From Acidimicrobiia bacterium (GTDB lineage: Bacteria > Actinomycetota > Acidimicrobiia > Acidimicrobiales > Ilumatobacteraceae): a DNA stretch of 6,090 nucleotides. Location: positions 1-6,090 of the forward strand of contig RGSV01000069.1 of assembly GCA_010025655.1 (NCBI GenBank), written 5' to 3'. Of the stretch, positions 1 to 6,090 are shown in pieces. Every line of letters begins with the position of its first letter. The first letter of the stretch is position 1. The position numbers and the translations under genes are program-made. The notes beneath the pieces are model-generated. The model did not search any database and was not told the DNA's origin. It saw nothing but the letters and a program-made list of their open reading frames with translations.

Positions 1-1029
1 TCAGAAATGGATGGCTTCGAATCATCGGAAGGTGTCGTCGTGATGGCGGCGACCAACCGACCCGACATTCTCGACCCCGCGCTCTTGCGCCCGGGGCGAT
101 TCGACCGACAAATCATCGTGCCGCTGCCCGAGGCCGAAGAGCGTCACGCAATTCTGAAGGTGCACTCGACCGGCAAGCGCATGGGTGGCGACGTCGATCT
201 TGAAACCATGGCGAAGGCCACGCCAGGCATGAGCGGTGCCGACCTCGCCAACCTCGTCAACGAGGCAGCGCTCATCGCCGTGCGCCGCGGTTCAACGACC
301 ATTGAGCGCATCGACTTTGAGAACGCACGCGACCGAGTGGTGATGGGTGCGCGCCGCGAGAGTTTGGCGCTGAATGCCGAAGAAAAGCGCGCCGTGGCGT
401 ATCACGAAGGCGGACACGCCGTGCTGTCAACGGTGTTGCCCAATAGCGATCCGCTGCATAAGGTCACGATCTTGCCGCGCGGCATGGCACTCGGTGTCAC
501 GTGGAGCCTGCCCGAAGAGCGACACACGTACTCGCGCGACTACTTCCTCGATCTGATTTGCAAGGCGATGGGCGGCCGCGTCGCTGAGTCGATCGTCTTC
601 GGTTCACTCAACAGCGGTGCCGCCAACGATCTAGAGCAGGCGACGTCGATTGCCCGACGGATGGTGCGCGAGTGGGGCATGAGTGACGCAGTCGGCCCGA
701 TGGCGTGGACCAGTCAGCAGCAGGTGTTTCTCGGTGAAGATTTGATGACATCGGGGCGCGAATACAGCGATGAGACTGCCCGCAAGATTGACGACGAGAT
801 TGCCCGCATCTTGCGCGAGCAAGAAGAGCGTGCCCGCACCACTCTGATGAAGCATCGTCGCGGCCTTGACCTCGTTGCCGAAGCGCTGCTCGAACACGAG
901 ACGATTGATGGTGCCGAAGTGGCGCGACTCATTCAGACAGGTCTTGGCACGCCGAACATTCGTGAACAGGCGCCCAAGCCAGCAAGCGATCCGGTGACTC
1001 CCCCGGCGGGCGACTCACCGAGCGTCTGA
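1..1029 (+). CDS. ftsH: ATP-dependent zinc metalloprotease FtsH, C-terminal part (5' truncated by window edge)
   Basis: Membrane-anchored AAA+ protease that unfolds and degrades membrane and short-lived soluble proteins. The frame is open from base 1 (Ser-Glu-Met-Asp-Gly-Phe), so the Met at base 7 is internal, matching the EMDGF stretch of the AAA module. Counting from base 1, visible parts are: the end of the AAA domain with TNRP (residues 18-21) and RPGRFDR (30-36, two arginine fingers in the second region of homology); the AAA lid with [11 protein letters not shown]; and the M41 peptidase domain with HEGGH (135-139; zinc ligands His135 and His139, catalytic Glu136) and third ligand Asp210 in [10 protein letters not shown] helical C-terminus then leads into a Pro/Ala-rich tail of about 25 residues, which is variable in the family. 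About half of a usual 600-700 residue FtsH is missing: the N-terminal membrane helices, Walker A and Walker B. All visible catalytic residues are intact. Its stop lies 15 bp inside the convergent thioredoxin-like gene. Confidence 0.97.
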   Translation, partial: SEMDGFESSEGVVVMAATNRPDILDPALLRPGRFDRQIIVPLPEAEERHAILKVHSTGKRMGGDVDLETMAKATPGMSGADLANLVNEAALIAVRRGSTTIERIDFENARDRVVMGARRESLALNAEEKRAVAYHEGGHAVLSTVLPNSDPLHKVTILPRGMALGVTWSLPEERHTYSRDYFLDLICKAMGGRVAESIVFGSLNSGAANDLEQATSIARRMVREWGMSDAVGPMAWTSQQQVFLGEDLMTSGREYSDETARKIDDEIARILREQEERARTTLMKHRRGLDLVAEALLEHETIDGAEVARLIQTGLGTPNIREQAPKPASDPVTPPAGDSPSV

Positions 1030-1033
1030 GTCG
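1011..1033. terminator. Inverted repeat spanning both stop codons of the convergent genes (possible bidirectional hairpin)
   Basis: CGACTCA at 1011-1017 pairs perfectly with TGAGTCG at 1027-1033 around a 9-base loop; a G-T and a G-C pair can extend the stem by two. The arms contain the thioredoxin-like stop (TCA on +, 1015-1017) and the ftsH stop (TGA, 1027-1029). The place between convergent genes suits a shared terminator, but the stem is short and there is no T-run on either side, so a classical intrinsic terminator is not shown. Confidence 0.3.
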
Positions 1034-1479
1034 TCGCCACACGCTGGCGTCGCCAACTGCGGATCACGACAACGAGCCATTGCGGCCCAGAGATCGGTTG
1101 CCGAGATGGGACCAAGGTGGCCGTAACGAGTCACCCCATCAGCGTCGGCGATGACCGTGGCCGGCACCGCGTCGATGCGGTACTTGTCATGCAACGTGCG
1201 GTCGCGGGCATATTCCACTTCTTGCACGGCAACGTCGCGACTGGTGAGCACCGCGGCCTTACGTGCCACATCGCCGCAGGTTGCGCACGTGGCCGACGTG
1301 AAGACCACCACCAGCCACGGCGACTGTGGTGCACTGAAGTCTGCACGGTCGAGTTGTGCTGGCACCTCGCCGCGCGGTTGGGTCGGGGCGGGGCGCACGC
1401 GTCGGCGACGCAACGACACCACTACGGCGGCAACCACCACCGCGCCAAGCACAACGAGTCGCCAGACCATCTCACCCAT
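1015..1479 (-). CDS. Membrane-anchored thioredoxin-fold protein with CATC active site
   Basis: Small thioredoxin-like protein of 154 residues from the ATG at 1479. A hydrophobic helix (about residues 8-23) is followed by an Arg-rich stretch (RRRRVR) and a Pro-rich linker. The thioredoxin fold then shows a beta strand LVVVFTSATCATC with the CxxC cysteines at 65 and 68, and the usual cis-proline motif as AVPATVIAD (Pro106). The C-terminal tail carries two more cysteines (137, 147). The layout resembles a common actinobacterial thioredoxin-family protein (one helix, basic linker, thioredoxin domain); that resemblance is from memory. Likely role is thiol-disulfide exchange at the membrane; the substrate is unknown. 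Start choice: an AGGA-type ribosome site lies 10 bases before this ATG and 7 bases before an in-frame GTG at 1482. A longer reading from a GTG at 1548 would give 177 residues but translates the 15-bp tandem repeat as repeated PSREQ and overlaps the upstream gene, so it is less likely. Last gene of the - strand series. Confidence 0.82.
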   Translation of the reverse strand: MGEMVWRLVVLGAVVVAAVVVSLRRRRVRPAPTQPRGEVPAQLDRADFSAPQSPWLVVVFTSATCATCGDVARKAAVLTSRDVAVQEVEYARDRTLHDKYRIDAVPATVIADADGVTRYGHLGPISATDLWAAMARCRDPQLATPACGDDSDAR

Positions 1480-1489
1480 CACGGCAGAA

Positions 1490-1494
1490 TCCTC
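1490..1494 (-). promoter_or_regulatory. Ribosome binding site deciding the thioredoxin-like start
   Basis: On the - strand this reads GAGGA, 7 bases before an in-frame GTG (1482) and 10 bases before ATG (1479). The far-upstream GTG at 1548 is preceded only by a weak GGTGA three bases away. This favours a start at 1479 or 1482, placing the 15-bp repeats outside the coding sequence. Two bases of the site belong to the last repeat copy. Confidence 0.5.
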
Positions 1495-1537
1495 ACGACT
1501 GGGTTGTTCACGACTGGGCTGTTCACGACTGGGCTGC
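1493..1537. repeat. Three tandem 15-bp direct repeats at a gene junction
   Basis: On the + strand, tcacgactgggytgy occurs three times in direct succession (1493-1507, 1508-1522, 1523-1537). Copies differ only at positions 12 and 15. On the - strand each unit ends in TGA. Because the period is 15 (five codons), all three TGAs are in the frame of the DUF5719-like gene, whose stop is the TGA in the first copy (1523-1525). The other two copies lie in the spacer before the thioredoxin-like gene, and the last one runs directly into its ribosome binding site. The array is most simply explained by slipped-strand or similar duplication of the gene's last five codons. Confidence 0.93.
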
Positions 1538-2995
1538 TGCGGCGTCACTCTTCACCGCGGCGACGAGTGGCGCCGCGCCAAGTAGTGGCTGTTTGACTCC
1601 GCGCGAAACGCGGCGTGCCACGACGACTGGTTCTGACGACACGACCGTCACCGTCACCGCCTGGGTCACGTCACTCAGCGCCACGCTCGTGCTGGCACCA
1701 GGCGCCAGCGATACCGACTCATACCCGATGACCGCCACTTCACCAGCCGGGCCGAGATACGTCACGGCGAGCGTGGCGGGATTGGCACCCGGGTTGAAGA
1801 TACGCAACGAGTCGTCGACGTTGACCGCTGCTCCCGAAGGTGCGGTCCATCGCGACGCGGCCGTTGGCGCGCCGAGAACGACCACCGTTGCTGTCGATTT
1901 ACCCTGCTGACTCGTGAGCACTCGCTCAATGACGACACCGTCACCGGGCTCAGCCACGCTGGCAATCACCGAGTAACGACCCTCGGGCAACGCCGTGAGG
2001 CCGCTTGGCGCAAACTTCGTCACTCGTTTGGCAGGAGCAGTGATGACCACGGGCTCGAGCGCCTCGGCGCCGTCGGGCGCGATGATCATCGTGATCTGTT
2101 GGTCGTCACGATGTGGGTTGTACACAACATATTCTTCGGCCGCAGTCGCCGACTTCAGTGAGTCAGCAAAGTACCAACGCGTACTCGTCGCACTCGCCCC
2201 CAACGACATGCCGTACCCGAGGCGTCCACGCCCGAGATAATGCTGCGAGCGACCGACGACGACGCGACCAACCGTGGCTTGCACACTGACGGCGAGTGTC
2301 GCTTCGTTCTGGGCATCCAACGCCGCCATGTCAAACACGCGCACACTCTCGGGCGGAATCACGACTCCCTTCAGCGATTGCGGGCTTCGCTCACCTGATG
2401 CAGTCACGAAGGTGATGTCGAGGATTGCCGAGTCAAGAGCGGGGTTCGACACAACGACGTTCTCGATGCTGCCTTCGCCAGTGAAGCCATCAGCGAGATA
2501 CCACTCGGCTGATGGCGACGACGCACATAATGTGACCGCATCACCCGCACGATGAAAGATGCGCTGCTCGACGCTCACTGCGGCACCCTGAGTTTCGACG
2601 ATTGCCGACACGAACGGCGATTCGCGACCCGCGAGTGCATCGACTTCAATGGTCGAGCGCGGTTGCACGGCAAAGCGTTGGCGTGTTGCCGCACCATCTA
2701 TGACAAAGCGGGTGATGGTGCCGCCGACTGGTGTCTCACCAGCGTTGCTGATGACGAAGCGACCCGAGATCGACTCATCGTTGCCGGGCACGCCCGGACA
2801 GAACCATGTCGATGCAAGTGCTGCAGGCTGCAAGAGCGGCACCGCACTGCGTGCGTCGACGATCGTGGGGGTCGGCTCAACCGCGCGGCGCTGCAATGCC
2901 ACGACGCCACCCACACTGGCAACGACGATCGCTGCGGCGAGCCACTGACGCATCGTTGAGAAGCGCGACTCAGTCGTGCGCATGCGCGAAGCCAT
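1523..2995 (-). CDS. DUF5719-like membrane-anchored four-repeat protein of unknown function
   Basis: A protein of 490 residues from the ATG at 2995, or 491 from a GTG at 2998. I recognise it as DUF5719-like from its overall pattern and its position after the GT2 fusion gene; no biochemical function is known to me. Numbering from the GTG: a basic N-terminus, one hydrophobic helix (about 19-35) acting as signal anchor, then an extracytoplasmic region predicted to be mostly beta. That region holds four diverged repeats of about 100-109 residues, starting at Trp65 (STWFCPG), Trp166 (AEWYLAD), Trp275 (TRWYFAD) and Trp384 (SRWTAPS). Each goes on to a VxxxNP/N-type strand, a V-x-L/P-P-x-S turn and a final valine-rich strand. 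The only two cysteines (67 and 158) bracket repeat 1 and could form a disulfide. There is no C-terminal membrane helix. The start shares one base with the upstream stop (TGATG), and a GGTGG ribosome-like site sits 7 bases before the ATG, so translation is probably coupled. The stop codon lies in the first copy of a 15-bp tandem repeat. Confidence 0.85.
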   Translation of the reverse strand: MASRMRTTESRFSTMRQWLAAAIVVASVGGVVALQRRAVEPTPTIVDARSAVPLLQPAALASTWFCPGVPGNDESISGRFVISNAGETPVGGTITRFVIDGAATRQRFAVQPRSTIEVDALAGRESPFVSAIVETQGAAVSVEQRIFHRAGDAVTLCASSPSAEWYLADGFTGEGSIENVVVSNPALDSAILDITFVTASGERSPQSLKGVVIPPESVRVFDMAALDAQNEATLAVSVQATVGRVVVGRSQHYLGRGRLGYGMSLGASATSTRWYFADSLKSATAAEEYVVYNPHRDDQQITMIIAPDGAEALEPVVITAPAKRVTKFAPSGLTALPEGRYSVIASVAEPGDGVVIERVLTSQQGKSTATVVVLGAPTAASRWTAPSGAAVNVDDSLRIFNPGANPATLAVTYLGPAGEVAVIGYESVSLAPGASTSVALSDVTQAVTVTVVSSEPVVVARRVSRGVKQPLLGAAPLVAAVKSDAAAAQS

Positions 2996-3008
2996 CACAA
3001 CACCACCC
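2993..3008 (-). promoter_or_regulatory. Stop/start overlap with weak ribosome site (coupled translation)
   Basis: On the - strand the GT2 fusion gene ends in TGA (2997-2995) and the next gene starts with ATG (2995-2993), giving TGATG. A GTG at 2998 gives an alternative 4-base GTGA overlap. A GGGTGG run at 3008-3003 is one mismatch from GGAGG and sits 7 bases before the ATG, which favours the ATG. The arrangement implies translational coupling and a shared transcript. Confidence 0.6.
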
Positions 3009-6000
3009 GCGCACCATCGTCACCGCGCAACGAAACCTCAACGACCTGCCGTGCCGCACGCACCCGACCGCGGAAGCGACTCGGGTTGAAGGCCACCGCG
3101 ACGATGACCAACCACAGCACCACCTGCAGTGCGACGAGCAGGCGTTGCGCACGCGAAGCACCAAGTCGAATCTCGGCGGTTCCAGCCACGGGTGCATCAA
3201 ATGCAGTTGTCGCGCCAAAGGCAACTCGTGGGGCGATTCGTGCACCGTCGACCGTCATGCTCCAACGCGGCGAGAACGGCTCGGCCAAGTGCACCGTGCC
3301 GGCAGTGAGCGCCCCACGATTGGCAATCGTCGCATCGAACCCAGGCACGAGCGTTGAACGCGCGGTGAGAGATTCGGCCAAGAGCGATGCTTCGAGCGCC
3401 TGGGCGCTGGTCAATGCCGAGCGCTCGTCGAGCACGGCGACAGTCGGCAACGCAGCCATGTTTTCAAAGATCGCTAGGTCAGTTGACGAATACACACGAC
3501 GAAAATCGAGTTGGTCGGCAAGTCGGGCAACTGCGCGTGCACCAACATCACCGTTCACCGCAGCACGACGAGCATGCAACGTGCCATCACGCAGCGGCAC
3601 CACGATGAACCGCACACCGAGCGGGGCCAGCAGACGGCCGGCGCGCAGCGACTCGCCCGTCATCGTCACTTGCAGGGCGCGGTCGAGAGCATCGTTCATC
3701 AACGTGCGTTCGCTCGGCAACTGATCGACGAGCGTTGGCGCGCCATCCGACGCAATGCCATAGGCAAGCCCTGGCATGGCGGCGACCGGCCGCGACCACA
3801 CCGCAAGCAGCCGCGGGTCACCGAGTGTGACCACCGAATAGTCGCCAGCAGAATCGTCGGGCAACTGCGTGAGCAGTTGACTCAGCGTGGCCGGCGGCTG
3901 CGACCAGCGACCATCGAGAAGCGAAACAGCGAAGGGTGAGAACGAAACGAGCGCCGCAGCCACCGACACCGTGGCAAAGAGTTGCCGCCACTCGAGAGCA
4001 CGCGAGCGACCAGCGAGAAACGAACTGAACGCAATCGCGGCAGCGAGAGCAGCGCCGAGAGCAATCGGCGCGGCGAGAGCGAGCGGCTCGACGAACGGCA
4101 TCGTGATCACGCCACGTTCATGCGCCAGACGCAGAGCCACGGGCAGCACCACGAGTGCGAATGATCGCAGGGCCCAAGCGCTACGGGCGCGCGAAGCAAA
4201 CAATGCCATCAGCACGACGGGCACATAGGCAAACACCACGAGCCAGCGCACCACGCTGTTGTCGACGCCGTGCGACAGCACGTCAACCAGCGAAGCGCCA
4301 GTTGCCGGGTGACCAGCACCGACCATCGCGTGCCACCACTCGGCACCAATCAGTTGCACTGCCCACGGCACGTTCAGCGTGAACGCTGCGACGAGCGAGA
4401 CAACGAGCGACACCACCAACCAGGCGTTAGCGCGCCACGGCGATGGCGAGAACCACGACGCAACCAGCAATGCAACCGCGACAACTGTGATGATCGCCGC
4501 CGAGACTGGTGCGAAGGCAAACATCGCACCAACGACAAACAGCAGTGATGCAGCGAGCTGTGAGCGCCGCGCCCCCGTTGGGCGTACCGATGATTCGCGA
4601 ACCGCGTCGAGTGGGTCGCGGTCAAGACCAGCGATGCGCCGCGCAAAATCGAGAATCCACGGCAAGAGCGCCCAAACAATCAAGGCGTCGCGGCGGCCGT
4701 CACGCACGGCGAGTATGCCCACCGGCGACGACACGTACAGCGTGGCGGCGACGAGGCGAACGCGCGCATCACCCAGTGCACCGCTCAACCGCCAGGTTCC
4801 GATTGCGGCAACGAAGAACGAGCCAACTGCCACCAACGCGAGCAGACCGCTCCAGCGACCCACGGCAAGTGCACCCGCGATAGCGAGAGCGCCGAGTGCA
4901 GTCGGCGATGCATGCGGTGCCCCGAAACCACCTGCCGACCAACCCGCGAGGTACTGACGCACGAGATCGCGCGCCGACACCTCGTCGCGCGCGAATGCCA
5001 CGAACTGGCCGACCGGCGAGATTTCTCCCCAAATGAGCTGACGGCTACCGATGATCACCAGCGCCAACAACAACAGCGCGAGCAGCACCGTGGTGCGCCC
5101 GCCAGAGGTCGCAACTGGCCGCAGCGACGGAGTCTCCGAGGTCTGCTGTTCGCGCAGTGCGCGGCGGTGTCGAGCGAATGCAGCGAGTTGGGCAGTCGAC
5201 CGCAGCTGCAACGCGGTGACCTCGCGCGATGGCACGCGACGAAAAGGCGCAATCGTGCGTCGACGAGCGACGATCGCCCCGAGATCGACTGGAATCGCCG
5301 CAACTGCACGCAAGCCGACGACTGCACTGCGGGCGTTGCTGGAAAATATACCGATGATCACTTCGGCGACCGACTGCACCAGCAGTCGCACCACTACCAA
5401 CGGAACCTGCGCGAGCGAGACACACGACAGCACGGTGCGCACCCGATGGCGTGCCGCCAGTGCATCAGCAGTTGGCAGCAGCATTCTCGTGGCGAATGCA
5501 CCACGGTGGCGTGCTACCGCCGATGGGTTCACGAGCACACGGGCCCCCAACAGGTGAACGCGCCAGCAGAACTCCAACTCTTCGCCGAAGAACGGGATGC
5601 TCGGTGAGAAGCCACCCAGCGTGCGAAAGATGTCGTTGCGCACGAGCAAACATGCCGATGGCAGGGCGAAGGTGTCGCGCACCGCATCGTGCTGTTCTTG
5701 GTCACGCTCGCCCGGGTCGACGACGTCGACGAGTCTCCCCGTGCGGTCGGCGTCGAGACCGACGTGCTGCAGCACCGTCGGTGAATCCCATTCGACGAGC
5801 TTGGGTCCGACAACTGCGGCGTTCGAACGAAAGGCCTCTTCGACGAGGCTGGTGACGGCATCGGGCCGCAGGGCCACGTCGTCGTGCAGGAGCAAGAAGA
5901 ACCCTTCGGTGCCCTCCACAACCCGCATGACCTGGTTTGCGACGGGACCAAAGCCAGGGTTGGCTTCGACCTGGCGCACCAGGGCATTTGGCAGGGTGCC

Positions 6001-6090
6001 ACGAATCTGGTCGCCGAAGGCGAGATCGGTCGAGCCACTGAGGAAAGCCACCACCCGCAGGTTCGGGTAGTCCTGGGTGGCTAGCGCGGC
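2995..6090 (-). CDS. GT2 glycosyltransferase fused to polytopic membrane region and extracytoplasmic domain (5' truncated by window edge)
   Basis: Large membrane glycosyltransferase. The frame stays open to base 6090 (visible start AALATQDYPNLRVVAF), so the GTG at 6054 is an internal valine; 1031 residues are visible. Numbering from the first visible codon: a GT-A type family-2 domain to about residue 200, with FFLLLHDDVAL (Asp70-Asp71, the sugar-nucleotide/metal site), DPGERDQEQHDAVRD (125-139), the acidic acceptor motif GEELEFCWR (169-177) and PSAVARHRG. A hydrophobic segment follows near 225-249, then a basic linker, then roughly ten predicted membrane helices between about 333 and 724. 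A soluble, cysteine-free region (about 725-980) includes LGVRFIVVP and RWSMTVDGA, which recall the outer domains of YfhO/DUF3367-type envelope glycosyltransferases. One last helix (982-1001) precedes a basic cytoplasmic tail. Probable role is transfer of sugar from a nucleotide or lipid donor to an envelope glycan; donor and acceptor cannot be read from the sequence. First visible gene of the series; it overlaps the DUF5719-like start by one base. Confidence 0.9.
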   Translation of the reverse strand, partial: AALATQDYPNLRVVAFLSGSTDLAFGDQIRGTLPNALVRQVEANPGFGPVANQVMRVVEGTEGFFLLLHDDVALRPDAVTSLVEEAFRSNAAVVGPKLVEWDSPTVLQHVGLDADRTGRLVDVVDPGERDQEQHDAVRDTFALPSACLLVRNDIFRTLGGFSPSIPFFGEELEFCWRVHLLGARVLVNPSAVARHRGAFATRMLLPTADALAARHRVRTVLSCVSLAQVPLVVVRLLVQSVAEVIIGIFSSNARSAVVGLRAVAAIPVDLGAIVARRRTIAPFRRVPSREVTALQLRSTAQLAAFARHRRALREQQTSETPSLRPVATSGGRTTVLLALLLLALVIIGSRQLIWGEISPVGQFVAFARDEVSARDLVRQYLAGWSAGGFGAPHASPTALGALAIAGALAVGRWSGLLALVAVGSFFVAAIGTWRLSGALGDARVRLVAATLYVSSPVGILAVRDGRRDALIVWALLPWILDFARRIAGLDRDPLDAVRESSVRPTGARRSQLAASLLFVVGAMFAFAPVSAAIITVVAVALLVASWFSPSPWRANAWLVVSLVVSLVAAFTLNVPWAVQLIGAEWWHAMVGAGHPATGASLVDVLSHGVDNSVVRWLVVFAYVPVVLMALFASRARSAWALRSFALVVLPVALRLAHERGVITMPFVEPLALAAPIALGAALAAAIAFSSFLAGRSRALEWRQLFATVSVAAALVSFSPFAVSLLDGRWSQPPATLSQLLTQLPDDSAGDYSVVTLGDPRLLAVWSRPVAAMPGLAYGIASDGAPTLVDQLPSERTLMNDALDRALQVTMTGESLRAGRLLAPLGVRFIVVPLRDGTLHARRAAVNGDVGARAVARLADQLDFRRVYSSTDLAIFENMAALPTVAVLDERSALTSAQALEASLLAESLTARSTLVPGFDATIANRGALTAGTVHLAEPFSPRWSMTVDGARIAPRVAFGATTAFDAPVAGTAEIRLGASRAQRLLVALQVVLWLVIVAVAFNPSRFRGRVRAARQVVEVSLRGDDGARVVL

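Noticed and set aside
1493..1537. CRISPR-like array
   Set aside because: The units are 15 bp, directly adjacent and without spacers, so this is a simple tandem duplication.
1480..1548. N-terminal extension of the thioredoxin-like protein from GTG 1548, with three PSREQ-like repeats
   Set aside because: The repeat is explained by duplication of the end of the upstream gene, a better ribosome site lies at 1490-1494, and the extension would precede the membrane helix with a low-complexity stretch.
1117..1910. Overlapping + strand open frames (1117-1596, 1151-1585, 1356-1910) opposite the thioredoxin-like and DUF5719-like genes
   Set aside because: Their translations are rich in His, Arg and Thr with no recognisable domain, typical of the antisense of GC-rich coding sequence.
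5335..5360. Local AT-rich patch (ggaaaatataccgatga) as a possible promoter
   Set aside because: It lies within the continuous GT2 fusion frame, has no matching -35 element at proper spacing that I can see, and no gene starts nearby.
5045..5425. Further open frames inside the GT2 fusion gene on both strands (for example 5045-5425 on -, 4912-5607 on +)
   Set aside because: Arg/Ser/Ala-rich shadow frames without domains; the fusion-protein frame is continuous and domain-consistent through the region.
6052..6054. GTG as the start of the GT2 fusion gene
   Set aside because: The frame is open to the window edge, and the 12 upstream codons read AALATQDYPNLR, the usual continuation of a GT2 N-terminus, so the codon is an internal valine.

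Overview
The window looks like a chromosomal stretch from a high-GC actinobacterium, most plausibly in or near the Acidimicrobiia (Ilumatobacter-like). The basis is the GC-rich third codon positions, the GTG/ATG start usage, and above all a family-2 glycosyltransferase/multi-membrane fusion followed directly by a DUF5719-type protein, an arrangement I know from actinobacterial genomes. The class-level assignment is inference from memory; no search was run.

Layout: positions 1-1029 (+ strand) hold the C-terminal half of the membrane AAA+ zinc protease FtsH, cut by the left window edge. The rest of the window is a tightly packed gene series on the - strand, read from right to left: a large GT2 glycosyltransferase fused to a multi-pass membrane region and an extracytoplasmic domain (2995-6090, cut by the right edge), a DUF5719-like membrane-anchored repeat protein (1523-2995), and a small membrane-anchored thioredoxin-fold protein (1015-1479). 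The first two share one base (TGATG). The second and third are separated by 43 bases that contain most of a 15-bp tandem triplication. The thioredoxin-like gene and ftsH converge and overlap tail to tail by 15 bp inside a small inverted repeat.

The - strand genes look like one transcription unit whose promoter lies outside the window. The first two are predicted to act at the cell envelope: a cytoplasmic glycosyltransferase domain tethered to a polytopic membrane part, and a surface-exposed four-repeat protein of unknown function. The thioredoxin-like protein may be a redox partner, but its predicted topology is ambiguous. No RNA gene, mobile element or CRISPR array was seen, and no gene-free stretch exceeds 50 bases. 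There is no clear sign of a wholly new system. The most interesting items are the poorly characterised envelope operon and the stop-codon-carrying tandem repeat at one of its gene junctions.
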